Positions 46,305 through 55,695 of a DNA stretch of 64,000 bases are shown here, piece by piece. The translations under genes and the position numbers were made by a program. The notes below the pieces were generated by a model. It did no database searches. It had not been told where the DNA came from and saw only the letters and a list, made by a program, of their open reading frames with translations. This stretch comes from Mycolicibacterium gadium. GTDB taxonomy: Bacteria > Actinomycetota > Actinomycetes > Mycobacteriales > Mycobacteriaceae. The first letter of the stretch is position 1. Each line of letters opens with the position of its first letter. The stretch spans positions 5,456,001 to 5,520,000 of the forward strand of contig NZ_AP022608.1 of assembly GCF_010728925.1 (NCBI RefSeq). The letters run 5' to 3'.

Positions 46305-48197
46305 CTACGCCTGCGTCATGGACCAATAAGCGCCACGCTTAGCCATGAGCTGCGCGTGGTTGCCTTGTTCAACGATGCGACCGGCTTCGAGGACGACGAT
46401 GACGTCGGCGTCGCGGATCGTCGAAAGCCGGTGCGCGATGATGAAACTCGTCCGGTCGCGGCGTAATTCGGCCATTGCCTGCTGGATCAGCAATTCGGTC
46501 CTGGTGTCGACCGAACTCGTCGCCTCGTCGAGGACGAGCAATTGCGGGCGGGACAGCGTGGCACGGGCGATCGTGATGAGCTGTTTCTCGCCCGCGCTGA
46601 TGTTTCCGCCGTCGCCTCTGACCCACGTTTGATAGCCGTCGGGCAGATGGTGCACGAACCGGTCGACGTAGGCGGCCTTCGCGGCCGCGATCACCTCGTC
46701 CTCTTCTGCATCGGGTCTGCCGTAGGCGATGTTGTCGTAGATGGTTCCGCTGAACAGCCAGGTGTCCTGCAGCACCATCCCGATGCGGGATCGCAGTGAC
46801 TGGCGGCTGACGGTGGCAACGTCCACGCCGTCGAGCAGGATCTGGCCGGAATCGACTTCGTAGAACCGCATCAGCAGGTTCACCAGCGTGGTCTTGCCCG
46901 CGCCCGTCGGCCCGACGATCGCCACTGTGGTTCCCGGTTCGGCGGTCAGTGACAGGTCCTCGATGACGGGTGTGCCCTCGCGGTAGCTGAAGTCGACGTT
47001 CCTGAACTCGACTCGGCCGGGGCGCCCCGCCGACAACGGCGGCAACGCCGCACGCTCAGGGGATTCCTCCTCGGTATCGAGTAGCTCGAACACCCGCTCC
47101 GCGCTGGCCACGCCGGATTGCAGGGTGTTGTACATGCCGGCGACCTGGGTCAGCGGTTGGTTGAACTGGCGGACATACTGGATGAACGCCTGGATACTGC
47201 CCAGGGTGATCTGGCCCGTCGCGACTTGTATTCCGCCGACGACGGCCACCGCGACGTAGCTGATATTGCCGATGAACACCGTCGCCGGCGACACCAGGCC
47301 CGAAAAGAACTGCGCCTCAGAGCTGGTCTGATACACGTCGTCGTTGAACTCGCCGAACTGTTGCTGTGCCTGGGCGCGATGACCGAACGTCTTGACGATG
47401 GTGAACCCGCTGTACGTCTCCTCGATGTGCGCGTTGAGCCGCCCGGTGTTGGCCCACTGTGCGACGAACAACCGCTGAGACCGTCGTGCGATCACGCGGG
47501 TCGCCCAGAGGGATAGCGGCACGGTGATCACGGTGAGCAGCGTCAGCAGCGGCGAGATCGTCAGCATCATCACCAGCACCGCGATGACCGTCAACACCGA
47601 TGTCAACAGCGAGTTGATCGTCATCGACAGCGACGTCTGGATGTTGTCGACATCGTTGGTGACGCGGCTGAGGACCTCGCCGCGCTGACGGGAGTCGAAG
47701 TACGACAGCGGCATTCGGTGCAGTTTGTCCTCGACGTCGGATCGCAGGGTGACCATCGTGCGCTGCACGACGACGTTCAGAATGCGTGCCTGCACCCAGA
47801 CCAACAGCGCGGCAACGAGGTACAGACACAGCGCCAACAGCAGCGTGCGGCCGACGGCTGCGAAGTCCACGCCCTGGCCCGGTACGACGTTCATTCCGGA
47901 CAGCAGATCGGCGAAAGTGTTGTCACCACGCGCGCGCGCCGCCTCGACTGCCTGCTCTTTGGTCAGGCCGGCGGGCAGCTGACGGCCGATCACGCCGTTG
48001 AACAACAGGTCGGTGGCGTGTCCGAGAATGCGCGGTCCGACGACACCGATCGCGATGCCACCGACACCGAGCACGACGACAGTGATGGCCAGCGCCCGCT
48101 GCGGCGTCAGCTGCTTGACCAATCTGATCGCTGAACCCTTGAAGTCCCGCGACCGCTCGGTCGGTGCCTGACCCACGCCGCGGATGGTGCGTGCCAT
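46305..48197 (-). CDS. ABC exporter half-transporter, catalytically competent subunit (Rv1272c-like)
   Basis: A 630-residue fusion of a six-helix membrane domain (about 45-345) and an ATPase domain. The ATPase motifs are GPTGAGKTT, a Q-loop, the signature ISAGEKQL, Walker B with catalytic glutamate [10 protein letters not shown], and the switch histidine in AHRLST, all intact. I start at the ATG at 48197 (MARTIRGVG), 2 bp after the partner gene; an in-frame start at 48251 would overlap it. Length and order match Rv1272c. With the subunit upstream it forms a heterodimeric exporter of drugs or lipids; the substrate is not known. Confidence 0.92.
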   Translation of the reverse strand: MARTIRGVGQAPTERSRDFKGSAIRLVKQLTPQRALAITVVVLGVGGIAIGVVGPRILGHATDLLFNGVIGRQLPAGLTKEQAVEAARARGDNTFADLLSGMNVVPGQGVDFAAVGRTLLLALCLYLVAALLVWVQARILNVVVQRTMVTLRSDVEDKLHRMPLSYFDSRQRGEVLSRVTNDVDNIQTSLSMTINSLLTSVLTVIAVLVMMLTISPLLTLLTVITVPLSLWATRVIARRSQRLFVAQWANTGRLNAHIEETYSGFTIVKTFGHRAQAQQQFGEFNDDVYQTSSEAQFFSGLVSPATVFIGNISYVAVAVVGGIQVATGQITLGSIQAFIQYVRQFNQPLTQVAGMYNTLQSGVASAERVFELLDTEEESPERAALPPLSAGRPGRVEFRNVDFSYREGTPVIEDLSLTAEPGTTVAIVGPTGAGKTTLVNLLMRFYEVDSGQILLDGVDVATVSRQSLRSRIGMVLQDTWLFSGTIYDNIAYGRPDAEEDEVIAAAKAAYVDRFVHHLPDGYQTWVRGDGGNISAGEKQLITIARATLSRPQLLVLDEATSSVDTRTELLIQQAMAELRRDRTSFIIAHRLSTIRDADVIVVLEAGRIVEQGNHAQLMAKRGAYWSMTQA

Positions 48198-48199
48198 CG

Positions 48200-49936
48200 T
48201 CAAGGCGCACCCACCACCTGTGAGTCGGCGAACTCCGCGTACTCCGGGCAATCCGTCAGCAGAGTGTCGTGGCTACCCACACCGAGGATCCGCCCGTTGT
48301 CGATGACGATGATCTGATCGGCCTGGGCGATTGTCGAAATACGCTGGGAGACAATCACAACTGTGGAACCGGCCGACTCCTCCCGAAGTGCGGCTCGCAC
48401 CTGTGCGTCGGTTCGGACATCGAGCGCGGAGAACGCGTCGTCGAACAAGTAGACCGCGGGACGGCGGATCACCGCGCGCGCGATCGCCAGCCGCTGACGC
48501 TGACCTCCAGAGAAGTTGATGCCCCCCTGCGCGACGCGCATCTCCAGCCCGTCGGGGTGGGCGCGTACGAAGTCGTCGGCAGCCGCCACCTCGAGCGCGT
48601 GCCACATGTCGCTTTCGGTCGCCACAGTTCCCGGGGGCGCGCCGACCTGCAGGTTGTCTGCGACGGTCCCGGAGAACAGATAGCCCCGCTGCGGCACCAC
48701 ACCGATCGCCGTCCACAACTGTTCGAGATCGAACTCGCGTACGTCGATGCCGTCCACGCGCACCGAGCCGGCTGTCACGTCATACAGGCGGCAGATCAAC
48801 GAAATCAACGTTGACTTGCCGGAACCGGTCGATCCGACGATCGCCGTCGTCGTCCCCGGCCGCGCGGTGAACGAAATATCCTGCAGTACCGGGCGCTCGG
48901 CGCCTGGATAGCTGAAAGAGGCGCCATCCAAACGGATCTCGCCCTCGATGGCCGCGGGCCGCACGGGGTCCTGCGGGCTGGTGATCTGGGGTTCGGTCGA
49001 CAACACCTCCCCGATGCGTTCGGCGCACACCGACGCGCGGGGGATGAGGACCAGCATGAATGTCGCGAGCAGTACCGCCATCAGGATCTGCATGAAATAG
49101 GCCAGGAACGCGATCAGCGAACCGACCTGCATCTGGCCGGCGTCGATGCGCAGACCGCCGAACCAGATCAGCGCGACGCTGGAGATGTTGATGACGAGGG
49201 TCGTCGAGGGCAGCATCAATGCCTGCCAGCGGCCCGCCTCCAGTGCCGCTTCGGCGACGGCCTCGTTCGCTTCCGCGAATCGCTTGCGCTCGAACGTTTC
49301 CCGGGTGAAGGCGCGAATCACCCGGATTCCGGAAAGCTGTTCACGCATGACCCGGTTGATGCCGTCGATGAGTCGTTGCATGCGCCGGAAGATCGGCAAC
49401 AGGTGCGACACCACCCAGTAGTTGGCGGCGGCCAGGATCGGCACGCTGACCAGAAGCAGCCAGGACAGGCCCGCGTCCTGATGTACGGCCATGAAGATTC
49501 CGCCGATCGACATGATCGGCGCGGTGATCAGCATGGTGCAGGTCAGTTGCACGAGCAGCTGGATCTGCTGGACGTCGTTCGTGGTCCTGGTGAGCAGTGA
49601 CGCCGCGCCAAACCGTGCGGCCTCCTCGGCCGAGAACCCGGTGACGTGGTGAAAGATCGACGATCGGAGGTCGCGACCGAACCCCGCGCCCGCCCGCGAC
49701 CCGAAGTACACCGCGCCGATCGCGCACAGCACCTGCAGTGCGGTGACCGCGAGCATCACGCCGCCGAGCTCGACAATGATCGGTAGATCGCCCTTGGCGA
49801 CGCCGTCGTCGATGATCGAGGCGTTCACCGTCGGCAGGTACAGCGATGCCAGGGTGCTGATCAACTGGAGCAGCGCCACGGACGCAAGCAGCCACCGATA
49901 TGGCCGCGCGTACTGTCGCAGCAGCGCCCACAACAT
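48200..49936 (-). CDS. ABC exporter half-transporter with degenerate ATPase site (Rv1273c-like)
   Basis: A 578-residue partner of the previous subunit, with six helices and an ATPase domain (GSTGSGKST, signature NFSGGQRQ). Two catalytic residues differ from the norm: Walker B ends [10 protein letters not shown], with Asp in place of the catalytic Glu, and the switch motif is SQRIST, with Gln in place of His. Heterodimeric exporters such as TM287/288 have one such degenerate site, so the pair should hydrolyse ATP asymmetrically. I start at the ATG at 49936 ([15 protein letters not shown]), as in Rv1273c. It is divergent from lprB. Confidence 0.92.
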   Translation of the reverse strand: MLWALLRQYARPYRWLLASVALLQLISTLASLYLPTVNASIIDDGVAKGDLPIIVELGGVMLAVTALQVLCAIGAVYFGSRAGAGFGRDLRSSIFHHVTGFSAEEAARFGAASLLTRTTNDVQQIQLLVQLTCTMLITAPIMSIGGIFMAVHQDAGLSWLLLVSVPILAAANYWVVSHLLPIFRRMQRLIDGINRVMREQLSGIRVIRAFTRETFERKRFAEANEAVAEAALEAGRWQALMLPSTTLVINISSVALIWFGGLRIDAGQMQVGSLIAFLAYFMQILMAVLLATFMLVLIPRASVCAERIGEVLSTEPQITSPQDPVRPAAIEGEIRLDGASFSYPGAERPVLQDISFTARPGTTTAIVGSTGSGKSTLISLICRLYDVTAGSVRVDGIDVREFDLEQLWTAIGVVPQRGYLFSGTVADNLQVGAPPGTVATESDMWHALEVAAADDFVRAHPDGLEMRVAQGGINFSGGQRQRLAIARAVIRRPAVYLFDDAFSALDVRTDAQVRAALREESAGSTVVIVSQRISTIAQADQIIVIDNGRILGVGSHDTLLTDCPEYAEFADSQVVGAP

Positions 49937-50047
49937 GGGAGTTACTGTCGCATACCGCCTATCCGTCGTGGCCAGCAGTGTCACCTGAGAATTGGATAAA
50001 TAGGCAGGTCAACCGGCCTGTCGGTGGTTGACCTTCTGACCTGCCGC

Positions 50048-50053
50048 TACAGT
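50048..50053 (+). promoter_or_regulatory. -10 box, leaderless start of lprB
   Basis: TACAGT is followed by 7 nt and the GTG at 50061. This favours 50061 over the GTG at 50052, which overlaps the box. Confidence 0.5.
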
Positions 50054-50060
50054 GCATGGC

Positions 50061-50636
50061 GTGACTCCCACGACGCGCGCGGCTCGGACGAGCCGAAACG
50101 CCAAAGCGCTGGCCGTGGCGGCCGCGGTGATGATCCCGGTGTTTGCCGCATGCTCGGATTCCGAGCCGACGAACCCGGGGGAGGTGCCGCAGAGTCAGGC
50201 ACCTTCGGACAACGCGACCCACGGCCCCTTCTTCCCCGAATGTGGAGGGATCAGCGACCAGGAGGTGATCTCGCAGACGCGGGTCCCGGGTCTGGTGAAC
50301 ACTGCGAAGACGTCGGTGGGGTGTCAGTGGCTTGCCGGCGGCAGCATCCTGGGCCCGCACTTCTCGTTCACCTGGTTCCGCGGCAGCCCCATCGGTCGTG
50401 AACGCAAGACCGAGGAGCTGACCCGAGCCAGCGTCGAGGACATCACCATCGAGGGAAAGACCGGCTTCATCGCCACCGGTGACGATCCGATGCTCGGAAC
50501 CAACCTGTGCGAGATCGGCATCCAGTTCGATGACGACTTCATCGAATGGTCGATCAGCTACAACGAGCAACCGTTCCCGGACCCGTGCGACGTCGCCAAG
50601 GAACTCACCCGCCAGTCGATTGTGAACTCCAAATGA
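50061..50636 (+). CDS. lprB: Lipoprotein LprB (DUF3558)
   Basis: A 191-residue cell-envelope lipoprotein. A basic start and a hydrophobic core end in the lipobox FAAC. The mature DUF3558 domain has cysteines in PECGG, VGCQW, LCEIG and DPCDV, likely two disulfides. Sequence and order (ABC exporter divergent, lprC after it) match Rv1274. The function is unknown; a partnership with the exporter is only suggested by position. It overlaps lprC by 4 bp (ATGA), so both are translated together. Confidence 0.9.
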   Translation: MTPTTRAARTSRNAKALAVAAAVMIPVFAACSDSEPTNPGEVPQSQAPSDNATHGPFFPECGGISDQEVISQTRVPGLVNTAKTSVGCQWLAGGSILGPHFSFTWFRGSPIGRERKTEELTRASVEDITIEGKTGFIATGDDPMLGTNLCEIGIQFDDDFIEWSISYNEQPFPDPCDVAKELTRQSIVNSK

Positions 50637-51199
50637 GAATCGGACTTACCCATCAACGCCGGGGTGCCGCGCGCGCTGCTGCCGTGGCGCTGGCCGCGGT
50701 CGCGGTGCTTGCCGGGTGCACCAGCACCGTGGAGGGAACTGCGACCAAGTCGGGGTCCGGTGACACACCCCGCAACAACGACTCCGAACGGCAGTACCCG
50801 AATCTGCAGAAGGAGTGCGACGTCCTGACCGAGGACATCCTCGCCGAGACGGTCAATGCGGATCCCTTGGACATCCAGAGCACGTTCGTCGGGGCGGTGT
50901 GCCGCTGGCAGGCCGCGAACCCGACGGGACTGGTGGACATCACCCGTTTCTGGTTCGAGCAGGGCAGTCTGGCCAATGAACGCGAGGTGGCCGACCAACT
51001 CGAGTACCAGGTCGAGACCAAGTCGGTGGCGGGTATCGAGTCCATCGTGATGCGCCCGAACGATCCGAACGGCGCCTGCGGGGTCGCCAGCGATGCGGCA
51101 GGCGTGGTCGGCTGGTGGGTCAACCCGCAGAGCCCGGGCAGCGATGCCTGCGCGATGGCGCTCAAGCTGATGGAGCTGACGCTGGCCACCCGCGCCTGA
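50633..51199 (+). CDS. lprC: Lipoprotein LprC (DUF3558)
   Basis: A 188-residue lipoprotein paralogous to LprB. The signal ends in the lipobox LAGC near residue 29, and the mature domain holds the DUF3558 pattern with KECDVL, AVCRW, GACGV and DACAM. The ATG at 50633 overlaps the lprB stop, and the upstream frame has no signal-like start. Matches Rv1275 in place. It may form a pair with LprB on the outer face of the membrane. Its 3' end lies 1 bp from the stop of the convergent phosphatase gene. Confidence 0.9.
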   Translation: MRIGLTHQRRGAARAAAVALAAVAVLAGCTSTVEGTATKSGSGDTPRNNDSERQYPNLQKECDVLTEDILAETVNADPLDIQSTFVGAVCRWQAANPTGLVDITRFWFEQGSLANEREVADQLEYQVETKSVAGIESIVMRPNDPNGACGVASDAAGVVGWWVNPQSPGSDACAMALKLMELTLATRA

Positions 51200-51200
51200 C

Positions 51201-51719
51201 TTACCGGGGCACGTGGAAGGTGACCAGCGTGGCACCGTTGAGCGCCAGCTGATCCCAGCGCTGGCCGGTTCGCAACACCGCGACCGAGGACGTCGGGAAT
51301 TTCTCGGAGATGCGTTCGGCCGCAGTGCTGTTGCTGCCGTCAGCAGTGGCCAATCCGAGTGACACCGCAGACATCGTCGGCTCGTGCCCGATGACCAGCA
51401 GGGTGTTCACCTCGTGGTCGAATCGTGAGGCGACCCCGTTGATCTCGTCGATCACCACGCCGGGCGTCGCGTCGTAGAGGCGGTCGACGAACTCCGTCGG
51501 CGCTTCGATGCGGGTCCGTTCCAGCGTCTGCCGGGTGCGGGTGGCCGTCGAGCACAGCACCGCGTCCACCGCGGGCGCGTGCGCTCGCAGCCAGTCACCG
51601 GCCAGCGCGGCCTCCCGGATACCGCGCGGTGCCAGCGGACGTTCGTGATCGGCCACTCCCGCCGGGTAGTCCGACTTGGCGTGGCGGAGCAGCAACAGCG
51701 TGCGATAGGAGTCGCTCAC
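51201..51719 (-). CDS. SixA-type histidine phosphatase (Rv1276c-like)
   Basis: A 172-residue histidine-phosphatase-superfamily enzyme. The phosphohistidine motif LLRHAKS is near residue 12, and the second catalytic histidine is in VIGHEPT near 117. This branch (SixA) dephosphorylates phosphohistidine or small phosphoesters. The GTG at 51719 is supported by a -10 box (TACGGT) 6 nt upstream. The substrate is unknown. It marks the left border of the metal/redox island. Confidence 0.88.
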   Translation of the reverse strand: MSDSYRTLLLLRHAKSDYPAGVADHERPLAPRGIREAALAGDWLRAHAPAVDAVLCSTATRTRQTLERTRIEAPTEFVDRLYDATPGVVIDEINGVASRFDHEVNTLLVIGHEPTMSAVSLGLATADGSNSTAAERISEKFPTSSVAVLRTGQRWDQLALNGATLVTFHVPR

Positions 51720-51725
51720 CGTCTC

Positions 51726-51731
51726 ACCGTA
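51726..51731 (-). promoter_or_regulatory. -10 box, leaderless start of the SixA-type gene
   Basis: TACGGT on the minus strand is followed by 6 nt and the GTG at 51719. Confidence 0.45.
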
Positions 51732-51752
51732 GAGGTGGCGCCACCACGGGGT

Positions 51753-51771
51753 CTACTAGGTGATGTAGTAG
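51753..51771. promoter_or_regulatory. Inverted repeat upstream of the metal/redox island
   Basis: CTACTA (51753-51758) and TAGTAG (51766-51771) are perfect inverted arms with a 7-nt spacer, 13 bp before the GTG at 51785. The TAC/GTA-rich arms resemble operators of the BlaI/MecI/CopY family, though that spacing is usually shorter. Confidence 0.45.
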
Positions 51772-51784
51772 TCGCAGAGGTAAA

Positions 51785-52333
51785 GTGCGGCACGTGGGTA
51801 CGCCAAAGTCACGGGCGCGCTGGCTGCGCGGCGCCCTGGTGGGTGCGTGCTCGGCCGTCGTCACGGTCGGCGCTCACACCGCCGCCGGCGGCTTCATACC
51901 GCAGGGCGGACGGCTCATCGCCTCGACCCTGGTGTGTGCAATCATCGGCGCCGTCCTGGCCGCCGTGCCACTCGAAGGCCGCCGCGGCAGGCTGATCGGC
52001 GTGGTCGGTGCACTCACCGTCGCCCAGTCGCTCGGTCACCTCACGTTGATGGCGTCGGAGCCACATCATCACCACGGCGGCACCTTCGGAGTCACCCCCT
52101 TGATGGCCGCCGCGCACCTCGCGGCCGCCGTGCTGCTCGGCGTCGCGATCACGTCCGTCGAATACCTCTATGTTGTTTGCTCGTCGGTCCTGTCGTGGCT
52201 GTCGCTGACGCTAATTCATCGCGGTCGTCCATCTGCTGCGGTGTGGTCGGTGAACCCGGTCGTGATGCTTTCCGACCAACCGCGATCCGGACTGAGAATG
52301 CGAGCGCCACCGCTGCTCGCGTCCATCCACTAA
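51785..52333 (+). CDS. Membrane protein with His-rich loop, function unknown
   Basis: A 182-residue protein with about four hydrophobic helices (about 16-36, 44-60, 70-88, 103-130). Between the third and fourth lies SEPHHHHGGTFG, a strong metal-binding candidate facing one side of the membrane. The tail after 135 is basic and low in complexity. AGAGG lies 4 nt before the GTG at 51785; a second GTG is at 51794. I recognise no family with confidence. It heads the island of PepSY, PCu(A)C and DyP genes, so metal handling is inferred. Confidence 0.68.
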   Translation: MRHVGTPKSRARWLRGALVGACSAVVTVGAHTAAGGFIPQGGRLIASTLVCAIIGAVLAAVPLEGRRGRLIGVVGALTVAQSLGHLTLMASEPHHHHGGTFGVTPLMAAAHLAAAVLLGVAITSVEYLYVVCSSVLSWLSLTLIHRGRPSAAVWSVNPVVMLSDQPRSGLRMRAPPLLASIH

Positions 52334-52335
52334 AG

Positions 52336-52354
52336 CGACATCGTCTGAATGTCG
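52336..52354. repeat. Inverted repeat after the His-rich membrane gene
   Basis: CGACAT (52336-52341) and ATGTCG (52349-52354) have a 7-nt spacer, the same 6-7-6 design as the repeat at 51753-51771 but with other bases. It lies 3 bp after the stop and could be a weak terminator or an operator for the PepSY genes. The rest of the 186-bp gap to 52520 shows no clear feature. Confidence 0.35.
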
Positions 52355-52519
52355 TTCGCCGCTGCTGCGAATCGACGTCAGAGCCTTCACGGATCTCCTC
52401 ACGCGCGCTCTTGGCGCCGTGTGCGTGCGAGCATCCGCCATTGACCGTATTGCACCCCCATTCACCGACACGTCGATCGGGATGGGCGCGCAGCCGTTGG
52501 TTTGGAGAACACAACTCCC

Positions 52520-54043
52520 ATGACTACGACGTCCGGACACGAAACCAGTGACGCAGGCGCCGGACTACGACAGGCGTCGAGTGATCTGGAGGGGACGCGG
52601 CGCCGGCGCGGTGTGAGGGCGCTGGTCTTACGCCTGCATTTTTATGCGGGGCTGTTCGTCGGTCCGTTCCTGTTGATCGCCGCTGTCAGCGGCGCCCTGT
52701 ATGCGATCGCCCCGAGCGTGGAGCAATTCGTGTACCGAGACAATTTGGCGGCCCAGAGCACCGGTGCAGCGCGACCTGTCGCCGAGCAGATTCGATCTGC
52801 CCAGGCGGTGCGGCCCGATCTGCTCGTGACCGCGGTTCGTCCTGCGGTCGAATCCGGACAGACCACGCGCGTGCTCTTCGAGGATCCGACCCTCGGCGAG
52901 TCGGAGCGTCGCGCGGTGTTCGTCGATCCGGTCTCCGCCCGACCACAAGGGGATCTGGTGGTCTACGGCAACAGCGGAGCTCTGCCGATGCGAACGTGGA
53001 TAGATCAGCTGCACCGCAGCCTGCACCTAGGCGACGTGGGGCGCGCCTACAGTGAACTTGCAGCGTCGTGGCTATGGCTGATAGCGCTTGCCGGGGTTTA
53101 CCTTTGGGTCAGCCGCTACCGCCGGATGTCGGACGCCGATTCCGAGGACGCCCGACTACTCACCGTTGCGCGTTCAGCCAGCGGTCGGCAGAGGACCCTG
53201 AGTTGGCACGGTGTGGTCGGACTGTGGATTGCAGCCGGGCTCCTTTTCCTATCGGCGACAGGACTGACGTGGTCGCTGTACGCGGGAGAGAAGATCACCG
53301 AGCTGCGCGCCGCGCTGTCCTGGACGACACCCACGGTTTCGACCGTCTTGGATGGCAGCAACTCAGGCGCGCACTCAGAAGAGACCGCTCATGGAGACCA
53401 CGAATCCGCGTCGAGCCGAACACGCGATGCGCATTCAGCAATTCACGTCGATCAAGTTGACCGCGTCCTGCAGTCGGCGCGTGCTGCCGGCGTGGGCGGA
53501 CACGTCGAAGTCACCATTCCGGACGCGCCTGGCACCGCCTACACCGTCGTGCAAACCCGACAACCGTGGGTGATGTCGAACAACAGCGTCGCTGTCGACG
53601 GCGCGACCGGAAAGGTCACCGACATAATGTGGTTCGCGGACTGGCCCCTAGCGGCGAAGTTGGCGGCATGGGGCATACAACTGCACATGGGGCTGCTGTT
53701 CGGCCTTCTGAACCAGCTCGCACTTGTCCTCCTGGCAGCAGCGCTTGTATCGGTCATCGTGCGCGGCTACGTGATGTGGTGGCGGCGTCGACCGACGCGC
53801 GGCCGCCGATTCGGCGGGCGGCCGCCAAAGCGCGGATCCATCAGAGGTTTACCTGCTGCCGGTGCTATCGCCATCGGAGCCACTGCACTTGTGATCGGCT
53901 GGTGTATACCGCTTTTGGGGTTGAGTCTGCTCACCTTTCTGCTCGTTGACCTTGTGGTGAGCGCCGCGAAGCGAGTGTCGGGTCAGCGAGCCGGGTCCGC
54001 CGACGAACGAGAGTCCCGGACAACGGGCGACCAGAGAGGTTGA
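52520..54043 (+). CDS. PepSY-associated TM protein 1 (FoxB/PiuB-like reductase type)
   Basis: A 507-residue membrane protein with four main helices in the PepSY-TM pattern. Signature helices are LHFYAGLFVGPFLLIAAVSG, the region HRSLHLGDVGRAYSELAASW, WHGVVGLWIAAGLLF, and QLHMGLLFGLLNQLALVL. Histidines in these helices match the b-heme ligands of FoxB-type ferric-siderophore reductases. A linker at about 285-315 is rich in His and acids (AHSEETAHGDHES), an added metal-binding candidate. The start is the ATG at 52520, with GGAGA 11 nt upstream. It is the first of two tandem paralogues; electron transfer across the membrane to a metal or siderophore is inferred. Confidence 0.82.
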   Translation: MTTTSGHETSDAGAGLRQASSDLEGTRRRRGVRALVLRLHFYAGLFVGPFLLIAAVSGALYAIAPSVEQFVYRDNLAAQSTGAARPVAEQIRSAQAVRPDLLVTAVRPAVESGQTTRVLFEDPTLGESERRAVFVDPVSARPQGDLVVYGNSGALPMRTWIDQLHRSLHLGDVGRAYSELAASWLWLIALAGVYLWVSRYRRMSDADSEDARLLTVARSASGRQRTLSWHGVVGLWIAAGLLFLSATGLTWSLYAGEKITELRAALSWTTPTVSTVLDGSNSGAHSEETAHGDHESASSRTRDAHSAIHVDQVDRVLQSARAAGVGGHVEVTIPDAPGTAYTVVQTRQPWVMSNNSVAVDGATGKVTDIMWFADWPLAAKLAAWGIQLHMGLLFGLLNQLALVLLAAALVSVIVRGYVMWWRRRPTRGRRFGGRPPKRGSIRGLPAAGAIAIGATALVIGWCIPLLGLSLLTFLLVDLVVSAAKRVSGQRAGSADERESRTTGDQRG

Positions 54044-54090
54044 GCAATGCGAACAAACACGACCATCGTCATCCAGCCCAGGGAGTATTC

Positions 54091-55695
54091 GTGAGTACAT
54101 CGACTGTCGCCGCCCGTCGCCGCGAATCCGCCGTTCTGCGACGAGTCTGGGGCCTGCACTTCTGGGTAGCCCTTTTCGCCGCACCGGCTCTGGTGGTTCT
54201 CGCGTGTTCTGGACTCGTCATCCTTTACACCCAGCCGTTGAACGATTGGCTCAACCGCGATCTCTACGTCGTCGCGGAGGGCAAGGAAACCGTTCCGCTC
54301 GACAAGCAGATCGCCGTGGCTGAGGCTGAGGTCGGCGGCGACTACACCCTCGACGCCGTCACGCCACCCGCCGGCCCGGGGATGTCGACACGCGTCGATT
54401 TTCTGTCTCCGGATGCCCTTGAATATCCCGACGCCGAAGCCAACCTCACTCAGGTGTTCGTCGACCCGTATACCGGGCGATATCTGGGACAGCGCAGTGA
54501 ACTGTCCGGCCTGGTCGGGTGGGCCAATCAGCTGCATAGAATGTTCGGCAACGACGGGCCGCAAGTCCATCTACCGTCACTTGGTCATTTGATCGCGCCC
54601 TCGGCGTACCCCGACGCCACGATTCCCGTTGGCGTAGGGAACCTTTGGATGGAGCTCACTGCCGTATGGATCCTCGTGCTATTGGCCAGCGGCATCTATC
54701 TGTGGTGGCCGAGAGCAATCGAGGCAACGAAGCCGCTGCTGAAGATCCGCTGGCGGAAGGGCGGACGGATTCGATGGCGTGATCTACATGCGCTCACCGG
54801 AGTCGTGATCGCTGTCATCCTCATCTGTTATGTTCTCTCGGGCTTGACCTGGTCGCGCTACTGGGGTGAGAACTGGCGCGCATTCTCCGGCACGGTCGCG
54901 CCGTCGACTGAAATCGATGCCCCCTCGACACCAGCCGTGATGGGCGACTACGACCGGCTCGGCCGCCGCATCGCCTGGGCAGCCACCGACGATCCGGTCT
55001 ACGCATCGACAGTCGACGGCGCGGTACCCGCCCGACTGTCGTTCGCCGACATCGATCGGCTTGCGAAAGGCGAGAAGATGGTGCCCGGCTACGCCATCAT
55101 CCCGCCCTCGGACATCACCGAAAACGGAGAAACGGTGTACGGCAGCTACACCGTCGTCAACGCATGGCCACAGAAGCTTTCGGAACAGCGCACGCTCTAT
55201 CTGAACCAGTTCACCGGTCGGACGATCGCCAATGCCACCGCTGACCAAGATGGAGCGCTCTCACGAGCGACCAGCTTCGGTATCGCGATGCACATGGGCA
55301 ACCAGCTTGGGGTGTTGACCAGGATCTCGGCAACGATCGCCTGCCTGGGCGTGCTCACCAGCGTCGCGACAGGGCTGTTGATGTGGTGGATCCGCCGTCC
55401 CGCAGGCCGCGCGGGGCTGCCCGGGCGGGTGGGCGTCGCCGGCGCCGCACCTCCCAAACGTGTGGTCATAGCGGTTACCGCGGCTGCAGTGGTACTCGGG
55501 GTGCTGTTTCCAGTCTTCGGCGTCTCGCTGCTGCTGGTGCTCGCCGTCGAGGCTGTGCTCGCTCGCCGGGACCGATCGCGAAGCGCCGGAGAGCAGGTGC
55601 AAGCAGCCGATGACGTCGGCGAAGGCGACGAGGTGCCGGCTGGGGCATTGCAAGAAGCCGACACCCCCAATGAGGAAAGTAGATCACTTGTTTGA
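54091..55695 (+). CDS. PepSY-associated TM protein 2 (FoxB/PiuB-like reductase type)
   Basis: A 534-residue paralogue of the preceding protein, with the same helix order: LHFWVALFAAPALVVLACSG, LHRMFGNDG then LWMELTAVWILVLL, WRDLHALTGVVIAVILI and AMHMGNQLGVLTRI. An external PepSY-like region lies between helices 1 and 2. GGGAG at 54081-54085 lies 5 nt before the GTG at 54091, so I prefer it to the TTG at 54040 that overlaps the previous stop. The C-terminus is acidic and soluble. Two such proteins side by side suggest a heterodimer. The next gene overlaps its end by 8-26 bp. Confidence 0.82.
   Translation: MSTSTVAARRRESAVLRRVWGLHFWVALFAAPALVVLACSGLVILYTQPLNDWLNRDLYVVAEGKETVPLDKQIAVAEAEVGGDYTLDAVTPPAGPGMSTRVDFLSPDALEYPDAEANLTQVFVDPYTGRYLGQRSELSGLVGWANQLHRMFGNDGPQVHLPSLGHLIAPSAYPDATIPVGVGNLWMELTAVWILVLLASGIYLWWPRAIEATKPLLKIRWRKGGRIRWRDLHALTGVVIAVILICYVLSGLTWSRYWGENWRAFSGTVAPSTEIDAPSTPAVMGDYDRLGRRIAWAATDDPVYASTVDGAVPARLSFADIDRLAKGEKMVPGYAIIPPSDITENGETVYGSYTVVNAWPQKLSEQRTLYLNQFTGRTIANATADQDGALSRATSFGIAMHMGNQLGVLTRISATIACLGVLTSVATGLLMWWIRRPAGRAGLPGRVGVAGAAPPKRVVIAVTAAAVVLGVLFPVFGVSLLLVLAVEAVLARRDRSRSAGEQVQAADDVGEGDEVPAGALQEADTPNEESRSLV

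Noticed and set aside
54040..54090. TTG start for PepSY protein 2 overlapping the previous stop
   Set aside because: The GTG at 54091 has a strong GGGAG 5 nt upstream, and the extra residues are polar and not family-like.
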